Part shown: piece after piece, positions 16,973 to 24,970 of the stretch
Layout: each line of letters begins with the position of its first letter
Position numbering within the stretch: the stretch's first letter is position 1
Assembly (NCBI RefSeq): GCF_014203535.1
Contig: NZ_JACHJI010000006.1
Span: forward strand, 248,001 to 312,000
Source of the DNA: Streptomyces griseomycini
GTDB taxonomy: Bacteria; Actinomycetota; Actinomycetes; Streptomycetales; Streptomycetaceae
Direction: 5' to 3'
Length of the DNA: 64,000 bases
Position numbers and translations under genes: made by a program
Notes under the pieces: model-generated
Seen by the model: only the letters and a program-made list of their open reading frames with translations
Told to the model about the DNA's origin: nothing
Database searches by the model: none

Positions 16973-17740
16973 CTACGCCCGGGCCCCGCCGCCCGAGCGC
17001 AGCCCGCCGGACCGCCCGCCGCCCTGGCCGAGGAACCGGTACCGGCGTTCCGGCCGTCCCGCCGCTCCGTACCGCAGCGACACCTCCGCACAGCCGGCGG
17101 TGTGGAAGTACTCCAGGTACCGGCGGGCGCTGACCCGGGAGACTCCGGTCAACCGGGCGCACTCGGTGGCCGACAGGGTGCCCTCGGCCTCGCGCAGGGT
17201 GCGCTCGATCAGCTCGGCGGTCTCCGCGCTCATGCCCTTGGGCAGCAGGGGGGACGCGGGAGCCGCCGCCCCGGCCAGGACGCGGTCGACGTCGGCCTGG
17301 CCGCGGACGACCGTCTCGAGCAGCCGGCCCCGCTGGACGGCGTAGCGCTCCAGGCGACCCCGCAGGTCCTCGAACTCGAACGGCTTGAGCAGGTAGTCGA
17401 CGACCCCGTGCCGGACCGCGCCGCGCACCGCGTCCGCCTCCCGGGCGGCGCTGATGACCATCACGTCGCAGTCGTGCCCCGCGGTGCGCAGCCGGGGGAT
17501 GACGTCGAGGCCGAAGAGGTCCGGCAGGTAGAGGTCGAGCAGGACCAGGTCGGGACGGAGTTCGTCCACGGCGGCGAGGGCCTGCTCACCGGTGCCGGCC
17601 ACGCCGACGACCCGGAACGGTTCGAGGCGTTCGACGTAGGCGCGGTGCACCCGGGCCACCCTGAAGTCGTCGTCGACCACGAGCACGTCGATCGGGTCGG
17701 CGGTCGTGGGCGTGGGGTGCTCGCCCCGCCTGCTGGTCAT
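16973..17740 (-). CDS. CitB/DcuR-family response regulator
   Basis: The receiver domain is intact: VLVVDDDFRVARVHRAYVER holds the acidic pocket, LVLLDLYLPDLFGLDV the phospho-Asp and YLLKPFEFEDL the conserved Lys. The C-terminal domain has TLSATECARLTGVSRVSARR, a helix-turn-helix like that of CitB/DpiA. Such regulators respond to external carboxylates through a CitA-type kinase. I start at the ATG with AAGGAG eight bases before it, not the upstream alternative. It is divergent from tctCBA and is the likely activator of that transporter. No sensor kinase gene is beside it, which is unusual. Confidence 0.85.
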   Translation of the reverse strand: MTSRRGEHPTPTTADPIDVLVVDDDFRVARVHRAYVERLEPFRVVGVAGTGEQALAAVDELRPDLVLLDLYLPDLFGLDVIPRLRTAGHDCDVMVISAAREADAVRGAVRHGVVDYLLKPFEFEDLRGRLERYAVQRGRLLETVVRGQADVDRVLAGAAAPASPLLPKGMSAETAELIERTLREAEGTLSATECARLTGVSRVSARRYLEYFHTAGCAEVSLRYGAAGRPERRYRFLGQGGGRSGGLRSGGGARA

Positions 17741-18061
17741 CGGCCTTGCTCCTTCCGCCACCGCGTCGACGAGGTGGCCGGCGGTCCTTCGGTGACCGTC
17801 GCCCCCGACCGGCGCGACGGTGTGCGGCGTGGGCGCCGGAGCCGCCCATCATGGCCCTCACCTGCGGCCGCAGGAAAGAGACGTGCGCCACGAGGGGCCG
17901 GCGAGGGGGCCCGGAGCACCCGTTGACGCAAAGACCACAACCTCCTTTGGTTGCGCAAGCGGGACAGCCCGGCGACGCCCGGGCACCATGTGGCCCGCGT
18001 CACCCTCCCCCACAGGGCTTCGCGCCATTCCCCAGACGACGACCGACAGGTGGTGGCACTC
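17741..18061. other. Divergent control region between response regulator and tctCBA
   Basis: This 321-bp gap contains no recognised gene. It holds an inverted repeat CAACC-6-GGTTG at 17938-17953 next to two similar TTGxCGCAA-type boxes around 17933-17957. These are candidate binding sites for the neighbouring response regulator. I looked for a truncated sensor kinase in the minus-strand frames and found no convincing motif. Confidence 0.4.
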
Positions 18062-19045
18062 GTGCGCCTGCGCACCCCCCTCGCCCTGCTCGGAGCCGCC
18101 GTGCTCGTGCTCGTGGGCCCGCCGCTGCTCACGACCGGCAGCGGCGCCGACACCGGCACCCGGATCCCGGGCCTGCGCTTCATGGTTCCCAACACGCCCG
18201 GCGGCGGCTACGACATCACGGCCCGCACGGCCGCGAAGAACGCCGAGGACGCCGGGCTCACCCCCGGCATCGAGGTGTTCAACCTGCCCGGTGCCGGCGG
18301 CACCGTGGGCCTGAGCCGGCTGGTGAGCGAACACGGCAACGGCAAGCTCGCCATGTCGATGGGCCTCGGCGTGGTCGGCGCCGTGCGCTCCAACGACGCG
18401 CCCAGGACCCTCGCGGACACCACCCCGATCGCCCGGCTCACCGAGGAGCAGGACGTCATCGTGGTCGGGAAGGACTCCCCGTACCGGACGATCGACGACC
18501 TGATCGGCGCCTGGAAGGAGAACCCCGGCAAGCTCCCGGTGGGCGGCGGATCCTCCCCCGGCGGGCCCGACCACCTCGCGCCGATGCTGATGGCACGGGC
18601 CGCCGGGATCTCCCCGAAGCAGGTCAACTACATCCCGTTCGACGGCGGCGGCGAACTGCTCGCCTCGATCCTCGGCGGCAAGGTCGCCTTCGGCGTCTCC
18701 GGCGTCGGCGAGTACCTCGACCAGATCAAGGCGGGCGAGCTGCGCCTGCTCGCGGTCACCGGTCCCGAGCGCGTCCCCGGGCTCGACGCGCCCACGCTCC
18801 GGGAGGCGGGCTACGACGTGAGCTTCACCAACTGGCGCGGCATCGTCGCCCCGCCCGGCCTGTCCGACACCGAGCGCCGCAAGCTCGTGAGCCTGGTGCA
18901 GGAGTTGCACGCCTCGGACGAGTGGCGGGAGTCGCTGAAGCGCAACGGCTGGGACGACGCCTTCCTGACCGGCGAGGAGTTCGGCGCGTTCCTGGACGCC
19001 GAGGACGAGCGCGTGGTCTCGGTGCTGAAGGAGCTGGGACTGTGA
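18062..19045 (+). CDS. tctC: TctC-type tricarboxylate-binding protein
   Basis: A signal peptide (LRTPLALLGAAVLVLVGPPLL) precedes a mature tripartite-tricarboxylate-transporter binding protein. Family segments are FMVPNTPGGGYDITART, FNLPGAGGTVGLSRLV, VNYIPFDGGGELLASILGG and NWRGIVAPPG. The exported protein captures a carboxylate such as citrate and delivers it to TctAB. Several in-frame GTGs lie at 18050, 18053 and 18062; I choose 18062 because AGGTGG is about eight bases ahead. Its stop overlaps the tctB start, so it is the first gene of a coupled tctCBA operon. Confidence 0.85.
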   Translation: MRLRTPLALLGAAVLVLVGPPLLTTGSGADTGTRIPGLRFMVPNTPGGGYDITARTAAKNAEDAGLTPGIEVFNLPGAGGTVGLSRLVSEHGNGKLAMSMGLGVVGAVRSNDAPRTLADTTPIARLTEEQDVIVVGKDSPYRTIDDLIGAWKENPGKLPVGGGSSPGGPDHLAPMLMARAAGISPKQVNYIPFDGGGELLASILGGKVAFGVSGVGEYLDQIKAGELRLLAVTGPERVPGLDAPTLREAGYDVSFTNWRGIVAPPGLSDTERRKLVSLVQELHASDEWRESLKRNGWDDAFLTGEEFGAFLDAEDERVVSVLKELGL

Positions 19046-19596
19046 CGACACCGACCACCGACCCCTCCCCCGCCTCCCCCTCCCCCGCGCCCGCCGCCGG
19101 ACGGCGCTCCTGGCTCCGCGACCACTCCGAACTCGGCGTGTGCGTCCTGCTGTCGGTGCTGGGCGTGCTCGTCCTGGCCGACGCCCTCACCATGGACGTC
19201 GACATCACCCAGCGCGGCCCCGTGGGACCCCGGACCGTGCCGGTCGTCGTCGGCGCGGGACTGCTCGTCGTCGCCGCCCTGCTCGCTCTCGACGTGCTGC
19301 GCGGCGGCCGGGGGCAGGCCGAGACCGGCGAGGACGTCGACCTGTCCGAACCCGCCGACTGGCGCACGGTGCTGCTGCTGGCCGGGGTGTTCCTCGGCGC
19401 GGCCGTCCTCATCGACCCGCTCGGTTTCCCCGCCGCGGGCGCGCTCCTCTTCTGGGGTGCGGCGTTCGCGCTGGGCAGCCGCCGGTTCGACCGCGATCCG
19501 CTCATCGCGGCGGTGGTCTCCCTCGTCACCTACGCCGTGTTCGACAAGCTGCTCGGAGTGCCGCTGCCCGGCGGTCCGCTGATGGGAGTGCTGTGA
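19042..19596 (+). CDS. tctB: TctB, small membrane subunit of tricarboxylate transporter
   Basis: This 184-residue protein has a Pro-rich cytoplasmic start and four predicted membrane helices, for example [19 protein letters not shown] and [20 protein letters not shown]. The order matches TctB (DUF1468), and [19 protein letters not shown] between helices is typical. It works with TctA to move carboxylates across the membrane using an ion gradient. The GTG start overlaps the tctC stop (GTGA), and one base separates its stop from the tctA ATG, so the three are co-translated. Confidence 0.88.
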   Translation: MTTPTTDPSPASPSPAPAAGRRSWLRDHSELGVCVLLSVLGVLVLADALTMDVDITQRGPVGPRTVPVVVGAGLLVVAALLALDVLRGGRGQAETGEDVDLSEPADWRTVLLLAGVFLGAAVLIDPLGFPAAGALLFWGAAFALGSRRFDRDPLIAAVVSLVTYAVFDKLLGVPLPGGPLMGVL

Positions 19597-19597
19597 C

Positions 19598-21091
19598 ATG
19601 AACGCCTTCAACTCCCTCATGGACGGCTTCGGCACGGCCCTCACCCCGATCAACCTGCTGTGGGCGGCCGTGGGCGTGCTGCTCGGCACGGCGATCGGGG
19701 TCCTGCCCGGCATCGGCCCGGCGATGGCGGTGGCGCTGCTGCTGCCGGTGACGTACGGGCTCGATCCGACCGGCGCGTTCATCATGTTCGCGGGCATCTA
19801 CTACGGTGCGATGTTCGGCGGTTCGACCACGTCCATCCTGCTGAACACGCCCGGGGAGAGCGCGGCCGTGGTCGCGGCCATGGAGGGCAACCCCATGGCC
19901 AAGGCGGGGCGCGGCGCGCAGGCGCTGGCGGCCGCCGCCATCGGGCACTTCGCGGGCGGCATGGTCGGCACGATCCTGCTGGTCGCCCTCGCGCCGGCGG
20001 TCGCCGACCTGGCCGTGGACATCGGGGCGCCCGACTACTTCGCCATCATGGTGCTGGCGTTCATCGCGGTGACGTCGGTGCTCGGCTCGTCCCGGATCCG
20101 GGGCATGGCCTCGCTGCTGATCGGCCTGACGATCGGTCTGGTGGGCCTGGACCGGATGACCGGTCAGCAGCGGCTGACCTTCGGCTCCCTGCAACTCGCC
20201 GACGGCATCGACGTGGTGATCGTCGCGGTGGGCCTGTTCGCCATCGGCGAGGCGCTGTGGGTCGCCGCCCACCTGCGGCGCAGGCCGCCGGAACCGATCC
20301 CGGTGGGCCGGCCGTGGCTGGGCCGCGCCGACGTGAAGCGCACCTGGAAGTCCTGGGCGCGCGGCCCGTTCATCGGCTTCCCGTTCGGCGCGATCCCGGC
20401 GGGCGGCGCGGAGATCCCGACCTTCCTGTCGTACGTCACGGAGAAGCGGCTGTCGAAGCACGAGGACGAGTGGGGCAAGGGGGCCATCGAGGGGGTCGCC
20501 GGCCCGGAGTCGGCCGCGTCGGCCTCGGCGGCGGGCACGCTGGTGTCGATGCTGACCCTGGGCCTGCCGACCACGGCGGTCGCGGCGGTGATGCTGGCCG
20601 CGTTCCAGCAGTACGGCATCCAGCCCGGCCCGCTGCTCTTCGAACGCGAACCGGACCTGGTGTGGGGCCTGATCGCCTCGCTGTTCGTCGGCATGGTGCT
20701 GCTGCTCGCCCTCAACCTGCCGCTCGCACCGGTGTGGGCGAAGCTGCTGCGCATCCCGCGGCCGTACCTGTACGCCGGGATCCTGTTCTTCGCGGCGGTC
20801 GGCGCGTACGCCGTCGGCGGCGAGGTGATCGACCTGGTGATCCTGCTGCTCATCGGCCTGGTCGGCTTCGGCATGCGGCGCTACGGGCTGCCGGTGCTGC
20901 CCGCCGTCATCGGCGTCATCCTCGGCCCGGCCGCCGAGCAGCAGCTCCGCCGCGCCCTGCAGATCAGCGACGGCAGCGTCACGGGTCTGGTCGGCACGCC
21001 GTTCTCGGTGACCGTGTACGCGGTCGTCGTGCTGCTGCTGGCCTGGCCGCTGGTGCGCAAGGCCCTGCCCCGCAGGCGCGCCGGCGCCTGA
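19598..21091 (+). CDS. tctA: TctA, large membrane subunit of tricarboxylate transporter
   Basis: The 497-residue polytopic protein carries the TctA signature near the N-terminus: [40 protein letters not shown] and TPGE. A mirrored segment occurs in the second half ([20 protein letters not shown], then [17 protein letters not shown]). About twelve membrane helices are expected. It forms the permease of the tripartite tricarboxylate transporter with TctB and TctC. The length is normal and no disruption is seen. A strong hairpin follows the stop. Confidence 0.92.
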   Translation: MNAFNSLMDGFGTALTPINLLWAAVGVLLGTAIGVLPGIGPAMAVALLLPVTYGLDPTGAFIMFAGIYYGAMFGGSTTSILLNTPGESAAVVAAMEGNPMAKAGRGAQALAAAAIGHFAGGMVGTILLVALAPAVADLAVDIGAPDYFAIMVLAFIAVTSVLGSSRIRGMASLLIGLTIGLVGLDRMTGQQRLTFGSLQLADGIDVVIVAVGLFAIGEALWVAAHLRRRPPEPIPVGRPWLGRADVKRTWKSWARGPFIGFPFGAIPAGGAEIPTFLSYVTEKRLSKHEDEWGKGAIEGVAGPESAASASAAGTLVSMLTLGLPTTAVAAVMLAAFQQYGIQPGPLLFEREPDLVWGLIASLFVGMVLLLALNLPLAPVWAKLLRIPRPYLYAGILFFAAVGAYAVGGEVIDLVILLLIGLVGFGMRRYGLPVLPAVIGVILGPAAEQQLRRALQISDGSVTGLVGTPFSVTVYAVVVLLLAWPLVRKALPRRRAGA

Positions 21092-21101
21092 CCGACGCGC
21101 G

Positions 21102-21146
21102 GTTCCCGTCGGGACGCGGCACACCGGGGCCGCGTCCCGAGGGAAC
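21102..21146. terminator. Hairpin terminator after tctCBA
   Basis: An extended stem pairs GTTCCC at 21102-21107 with GGGAAC at 21141-21146, and GGGACGCGG at 21111-21119 with CCGCGTCCC at 21130-21138, with small mismatches between. It lies 10 bases after the tctA stop and before the CebR box, so it separates the two operons. Confidence 0.75.
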
Positions 21147-21220
21147 GGGGACCGCTCCGGAACCGGAGACCTCACCCCACCTCTTGACGTGTTAATGACA
21201 ATGATGGCTTGATGTCTTCA

Positions 21221-21234
21221 TGGGAGCGCTCCCA
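21221..21234. promoter_or_regulatory. CebR box (cello-oligosaccharide repressor operator)
   Basis: TGGGAGCGCTCCCA is exactly the 14-bp palindrome known for CebR, the LacI-family repressor of cellulose use in Streptomyces. It lies 24 bases before the CE3 esterase ATG, downstream of a candidate -35 TTGACG at 21184-21189. Binding here would block transcription until cello-oligosaccharides are present. The mannanase 57 bases behind the esterase probably shares this control. Confidence 0.85.
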
Positions 21235-21257
21235 CCTCACTCAGGGAAGGGAACACC

Positions 21258-22355
21258 ATGCGCGGCACCCGCCTCTCACGCTTACGCACGCTCACGGTCC
21301 GCAGCCTGCTGACCGCCCTGCTCCTGCTGCCCCTCGGCCTGGCCTCCGCCCCGGGCGCGGCGGCCGCCCCGAGGGCCGCCCCGGTGCGCGTCATGCCGCT
21401 GGGCGACTCGATCACCGGTTCACCCGGATGCTGGCGAGCGGTGCTGTGGAACCGGTTGCTGGACGCCGGTCACACGGACATCGACTTCGTCGGCACCCTG
21501 CGCGAGCAGGGCTGCGCCCTGGCGCACGACGGCGACAACGAGGGCCACGGCGGCGAACTGGTCACCGACGCGGCGGCCCGGGACCTGCTTCCCGGACGGC
21601 TGGCGGCGACGCGTCCCGACATCGTTGTCATGCACTTCGGCACGAACGACGTCTGGAGCAGCGTCTCCCCCGACCGCATCCTCGCCGCCTACACCGAGCT
21701 CGTGACGCAGATGCGGGCGTCCAACCCGGACATGCGGGTCCTCGTCGCCCAGCTCATCCCCATGAACCCCGGCTCGTGCGCCGCCTGCGCCCAGCGCGTG
21801 GTCGACTTCAACGCCCGGATCCCCGCGTGGGCCGAGGCGACGAGCACCGACCGCTCCCCCGTGACCGTGGTCGACCAGTGGACGGGTTTCGACACGGCCA
21901 CCGACACCTACGACGGCGTGCACCCCAACGCCGCCGGCGACGAGAAGATCGCCGCCCGCTGGTTCCCGGCCCTGTCGGCCCTCCTGGAGGAAGGCGTCCC
22001 GGGCGGCGATCCCGGTGACCCGGGTGACGGCGACCCCGTCTGCACCGCGTCCCTCCGGGTCGTCGCCGAATGGCAGGGCGGACACCAGGCCGAGGTGACG
22101 GTGCGCAACGCCTCCCCCGTCCCCGTGTCGGGCTGGACGGTGACGGTCGTGCCGGCGGACGGCGCCCGCCTCACCCAGGTCTGGAACGGCACCCTCACCA
22201 CGGCCGCCGACGGCACGGCCCGGGTCACCGACGCGGGCTGGAACGGCACCCTCGCCCCCGGCGCGAGCACCTCCTTCGGCCTCATCGCCACGGCCCCGGC
22301 GACGTCCACCGCCCCCGCGGCGGCCGTCGGCTGCACGGCCACGGCCACCCCCTGA
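21258..22355 (+). CDS. Secreted SGNH/GDSL esterase with carbohydrate-binding module (CE3-like)
   Basis: A twin basic start and hydrophobic core ending ASAPGAAAAP form a signal peptide. The catalytic domain has the SGNH blocks PLGDSITGSPGCWRAVLWN (nucleophile Ser), FGTNDVW and DGVHPN (Asp/His), plus FVGTLREQGC and DGDNEGHGGEL, as in carbohydrate esterase family 3 acetyl-xylan esterases. After a Gly/Asp/Pro linker, ~100 residues resemble a CBM2 (CTASLRVVAEWQGGHQAEVT, VSGWTVTVV). It would remove acetyl groups from plant polysaccharide outside the cell, aiding the mannanase next door. Confidence 0.85.
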   Translation: MRGTRLSRLRTLTVRSLLTALLLLPLGLASAPGAAAAPRAAPVRVMPLGDSITGSPGCWRAVLWNRLLDAGHTDIDFVGTLREQGCALAHDGDNEGHGGELVTDAAARDLLPGRLAATRPDIVVMHFGTNDVWSSVSPDRILAAYTELVTQMRASNPDMRVLVAQLIPMNPGSCAACAQRVVDFNARIPAWAEATSTDRSPVTVVDQWTGFDTATDTYDGVHPNAAGDEKIAARWFPALSALLEEGVPGGDPGDPGDGDPVCTASLRVVAEWQGGHQAEVTVRNASPVPVSGWTVTVVPADGARLTQVWNGTLTTAADGTARVTDAGWNGTLAPGASTSFGLIATAPATSTAPAAAVGCTATATP

Positions 22356-22412
22356 CGCACCACACGCACCGCGACCACCCCGCACACCACCCCTCACCTC
22401 CTTGGAGCCGCC

Positions 22413-24050
22413 ATGAGACCCCCTGCCCGCACCGCCCCACGAGCGGCCGGCCTCGTCGCCGCCCTCCTGGGGCTCCTCCTCCCGCTCCTCGCCCTCACCA
22501 CCCCGGCGCACGCGGCGCCCACCGGCTTCCGCGTCGAGAACGGACGGCTGCTGGAGGCGTCCGGGAACGACTTCGTGATGCGTGGTGTCAACCACGCGCA
22601 CACCTGGTACGCCGACCGGACCGACTCGCTGGCGCACATCAAGGCCAAGGGCGCCAACACCGTGCGCGTCGTCCTCTCCAGCGGCGACCGCTGGACCCGC
22701 AACGACACCGCCGACGTGGCGAACATCGTCGCGCAGTGCAAGCAGAACCGGCTGATCTGCGTCCTGGAGGTGCACGACACCACCGGCTACGGCGAGCAGA
22801 GCGGAGCGGTCACCCTCTCCCGCGCCGCCGACTACTGGATCAGCGTGCAGAGCGCCCTGGCCGGCCAGGAGAACCACGTCATCGTCAACATCGGCAACGA
22901 GCCGCACGGCAACACCGGCTACGCGAACTGGACGGCCGACACCAAGGCCGCGATCCAGAAGCTGCGCGCCGCCGGGTTCGACCACACACTGATGGTCGAC
23001 GCGCCCAACTGGGGCCAGGACTGGACGTTCACCATGCGCGACAACGCCGCCTCGGTGTTCGCCGCCGACCCGGACGCCAACACCGTCTTCTCCGTCCACA
23101 TGTACGGCGTCTTCGACACCGCCGCCGAGATCAGCGACTACCTGGGCCGCTTCGTGGCCGCGGAACTCCCCATCGTGGTGGGTGAGTTCGGCCACGATCA
23201 CTCCGACGGCAACCCCGACGAGGACACCATCCTGGCCGTCACCCAGCAGCTCGGCCTCGGCTACCTCGGCTGGTCCTGGAGCGGCAACGGCGGCGGCGTC
23301 GAGTACCTGGACATGGTCACGAACTTCGACCCCGACCGGCTGACCGCCTGGGGGGAGCGCCTCTTCAACGGCACCGACGGCATCGCCGCCACCGCCGAGG
23401 AGGCCGAGGTCTACTCCTCCGGCTCCGGCGGCGACACCACGGCCCCGACCCCTCCCCGCACCCCGGCCGCCTCGGCGGTGACCTCCTCGTCGGCCACCCT
23501 CACCTGGGGCGCCGCCACCGACGTGAACGGTGTCACGGGCTATGACGTCGTGCGGATCGCCGACGGCGAGGAGACCGTCGTCACCACGGCGACCGGCACC
23601 TCCGCCACCGTCACCGGCCTCGCCCCGGCCACGTCCTACACCTTCGCCGTCTACGCCCGGGACGCCGCCGGCAACCGCTCCCAGCGCTCCGCCACGGTGG
23701 CCGTCACCACGTCCTCCGGCGGGACGACGGGAGCCTGCGAGGTCGGTTACCGGGTGACGGGCGAGTGGCCCGGCGGCTTCCAGGGCGAGGTCACCGTCCG
23801 CAACACCGGCGACTCGGCGGTGAACGGCTGGACGCTGCGCTGGACCTTCCCCGGCGGCCAGCGGATCACCAACCTGTGGGGCGGCACCCCGGCGCAGGAC
23901 GGTTCCGAGGTCAGCGTGACCGCCGCCTCGTACACCGCGACGATCCCCGCGTCCGGTTCCGTCACCCTCGGCTTCACGGCCTCGCGGTCCGACGCCAACC
24001 CCATTCCCACGGCGTTCAGCCTCAACGGGGCCACCTGTTCCGTGGCCTGA
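22413..24050 (+). CDS. manA: Secreted GH5 beta-mannanase with FN3 and CBM2 modules
   Basis: After a signal peptide ending TTPAHAAP, residues ~36-330 match Streptomyces GH5 subfamily 8 endo-1,4-beta-mannanases: FVMRGVNHAHTWYADRT, LICVLEVHDTTGYGE, the acid/base in NIGNEPHG and the nucleophile in VVGEFGHD. A fibronectin type III module (~345-435, ATLTWGAATDVNGVTGYDVV) and a C-terminal CBM2 (~440-545, CEVGYRVTGEWPGGFQGEVT) follow. It cuts mannan or glucomannan in the medium. Cellulase activity is possible but the sequence favours mannanase. CTTGGAG precedes the ATG. It lies 57 bases after the esterase and is likely in its operon. Confidence 0.88.
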   Translation: MRPPARTAPRAAGLVAALLGLLLPLLALTTPAHAAPTGFRVENGRLLEASGNDFVMRGVNHAHTWYADRTDSLAHIKAKGANTVRVVLSSGDRWTRNDTADVANIVAQCKQNRLICVLEVHDTTGYGEQSGAVTLSRAADYWISVQSALAGQENHVIVNIGNEPHGNTGYANWTADTKAAIQKLRAAGFDHTLMVDAPNWGQDWTFTMRDNAASVFAADPDANTVFSVHMYGVFDTAAEISDYLGRFVAAELPIVVGEFGHDHSDGNPDEDTILAVTQQLGLGYLGWSWSGNGGGVEYLDMVTNFDPDRLTAWGERLFNGTDGIAATAEEAEVYSSGSGGDTTAPTPPRTPAASAVTSSSATLTWGAATDVNGVTGYDVVRIADGEETVVTTATGTSATVTGLAPATSYTFAVYARDAAGNRSQRSATVAVTTSSGGTTGACEVGYRVTGEWPGGFQGEVTVRNTGDSAVNGWTLRWTFPGGQRITNLWGGTPAQDGSEVSVTAASYTATIPASGSVTLGFTASRSDANPIPTAFSLNGATCSVA

Positions 24051-24057
24051 CGGGCGT

Positions 24058-24094
24058 GCTGCCCGGAAGGTGCCGTCCTCCCCTTCCGGGCAGC
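24058..24094. terminator. Hairpin terminator between mannanase and sortase genes
   Basis: A 13-bp perfect stem (24058-24070 with 24082-24094) closes an 11-base loop eight bases after the mannanase stop. Because the sortase gene converges from the other side and ends 20 bases away, it may stop both transcripts. Confidence 0.8.
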
Positions 24095-24113
24095 TGCCCG
24101 ACCACCGTCCGCC

Positions 24114-24839
24114 TCAGACCAGGTGGGCGAAGACCACCAGGTTCTCGGTGTAGTCCTTGGCGGCACGGTCGTAGTCCCCCGCGCAGGTGATCAACCGGAC
24201 CTCGGCCCTGGAGGCGTCGGCGTACACGCGCTCGTCGGGGAAGTCGTCCTTGTCGAACGACTCCGTGTCGTGCACTTTGAACGTCGCCTTGCTCCCGTCG
24301 GCCCGCACCACCCGGAACCGGTCCCCCTCCTCCAGCTCGCTGAGCCGGGCGAACACGGCCGGAGACGTCGCCGTGTCCACGTGCCCGGCGATGATCGAGG
24401 TGCCCTTCTCCCCCGGGGTGGCGCCCTTGGCGAACCAGCCGACCAGGTTGGTGTTGTGCGGCGGCGGGGCGTCGAGCTGCCCGTTCTTGCCGATGGCGAG
24501 GTCGACGAAGGGCGCGTCGACGTCGATCTCCGGGATGAGCAGCCGGGTCGGCTTGGACCGTGCCATGTACTTGCCGGACGGTCCGTTCCCGGACGGTTCG
24601 CTCGCCTCCGGTTCGCTCGCCCCCGGATCGGCGGCAGCGGTGGAGATCGCGGGAGGAGCGTGCGGCACTCGGGTGTCGTCGGGAGGGTCTCCCCCACCGC
24701 CGAGCAACGTCATGGCCAGCACCAGGACGGTCCCGCTCCAGAAGACCGCCGTCATGGCGGCGCGCAGTCTCCGCCTCGTCGGCGTCGGTTCGGTTCCGGC
24801 CGGCTCGGTTTCGCGGGGGGAAGGGGGACTGGCTGCCAT
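24114..24839 (-). CDS. Class F sortase
   Basis: The 241-residue protein has one N-terminal membrane helix (~28-47), a Pro/Ser/Glu-rich linker and a C-terminal sortase barrel. Catalytic residues can be read as His153 in SIIAGHVDT, Cys219 in LITCAGDYD and Arg225 as a candidate. RLLIPEIDVDAPFVDLAIG and the ASRAEVRLITC strand are typical of actinobacterial class F sortases, which cut a sorting motif and attach proteins to peptidoglycan or to each other. I start at the ATG preceded by GAGGTGG. The repeat protein with a sorting-like tail lies directly upstream on the same strand and is the likely substrate. Confidence 0.88.
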   Translation of the reverse strand: MAASPPSPRETEPAGTEPTPTRRRLRAAMTAVFWSGTVLVLAMTLLGGGGDPPDDTRVPHAPPAISTAAADPGASEPEASEPSGNGPSGKYMARSKPTRLLIPEIDVDAPFVDLAIGKNGQLDAPPPHNTNLVGWFAKGATPGEKGTSIIAGHVDTATSPAVFARLSELEEGDRFRVVRADGSKATFKVHDTESFDKDDFPDERVYADASRAEVRLITCAGDYDRAAKDYTENLVVFAHLV

Positions 24840-24970
24840 CGGGGGAACCACCTCACTCGGGCACGGCAGCGGACATGACGGGCTCAGGAAGCGAACGGGG
24901 CCGCCATGACGCGCGACGCGCGTACGGCGGCCCCGGCCGCTATGGCGGCCGCTATGGCGCCGGACATGGC

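Noticed and set aside
17741-17960. Remnant of a CitA-like sensor kinase upstream of the response regulator
   Set aside because: No H-, N- or G-box could be aligned in any frame; the resemblance of a short tail is too weak.
22413-24050. Calling the GH5 enzyme a cellulase
   Set aside because: The segments around both catalytic glutamates match Streptomyces GH5 mannanases better than endoglucanases.
24936-24959. Direct repeat of GGCCGCTATGGC after the surface-protein gene
   Set aside because: Two 12-bp copies may be part of a terminator but show no clear function; too little to call a feature.
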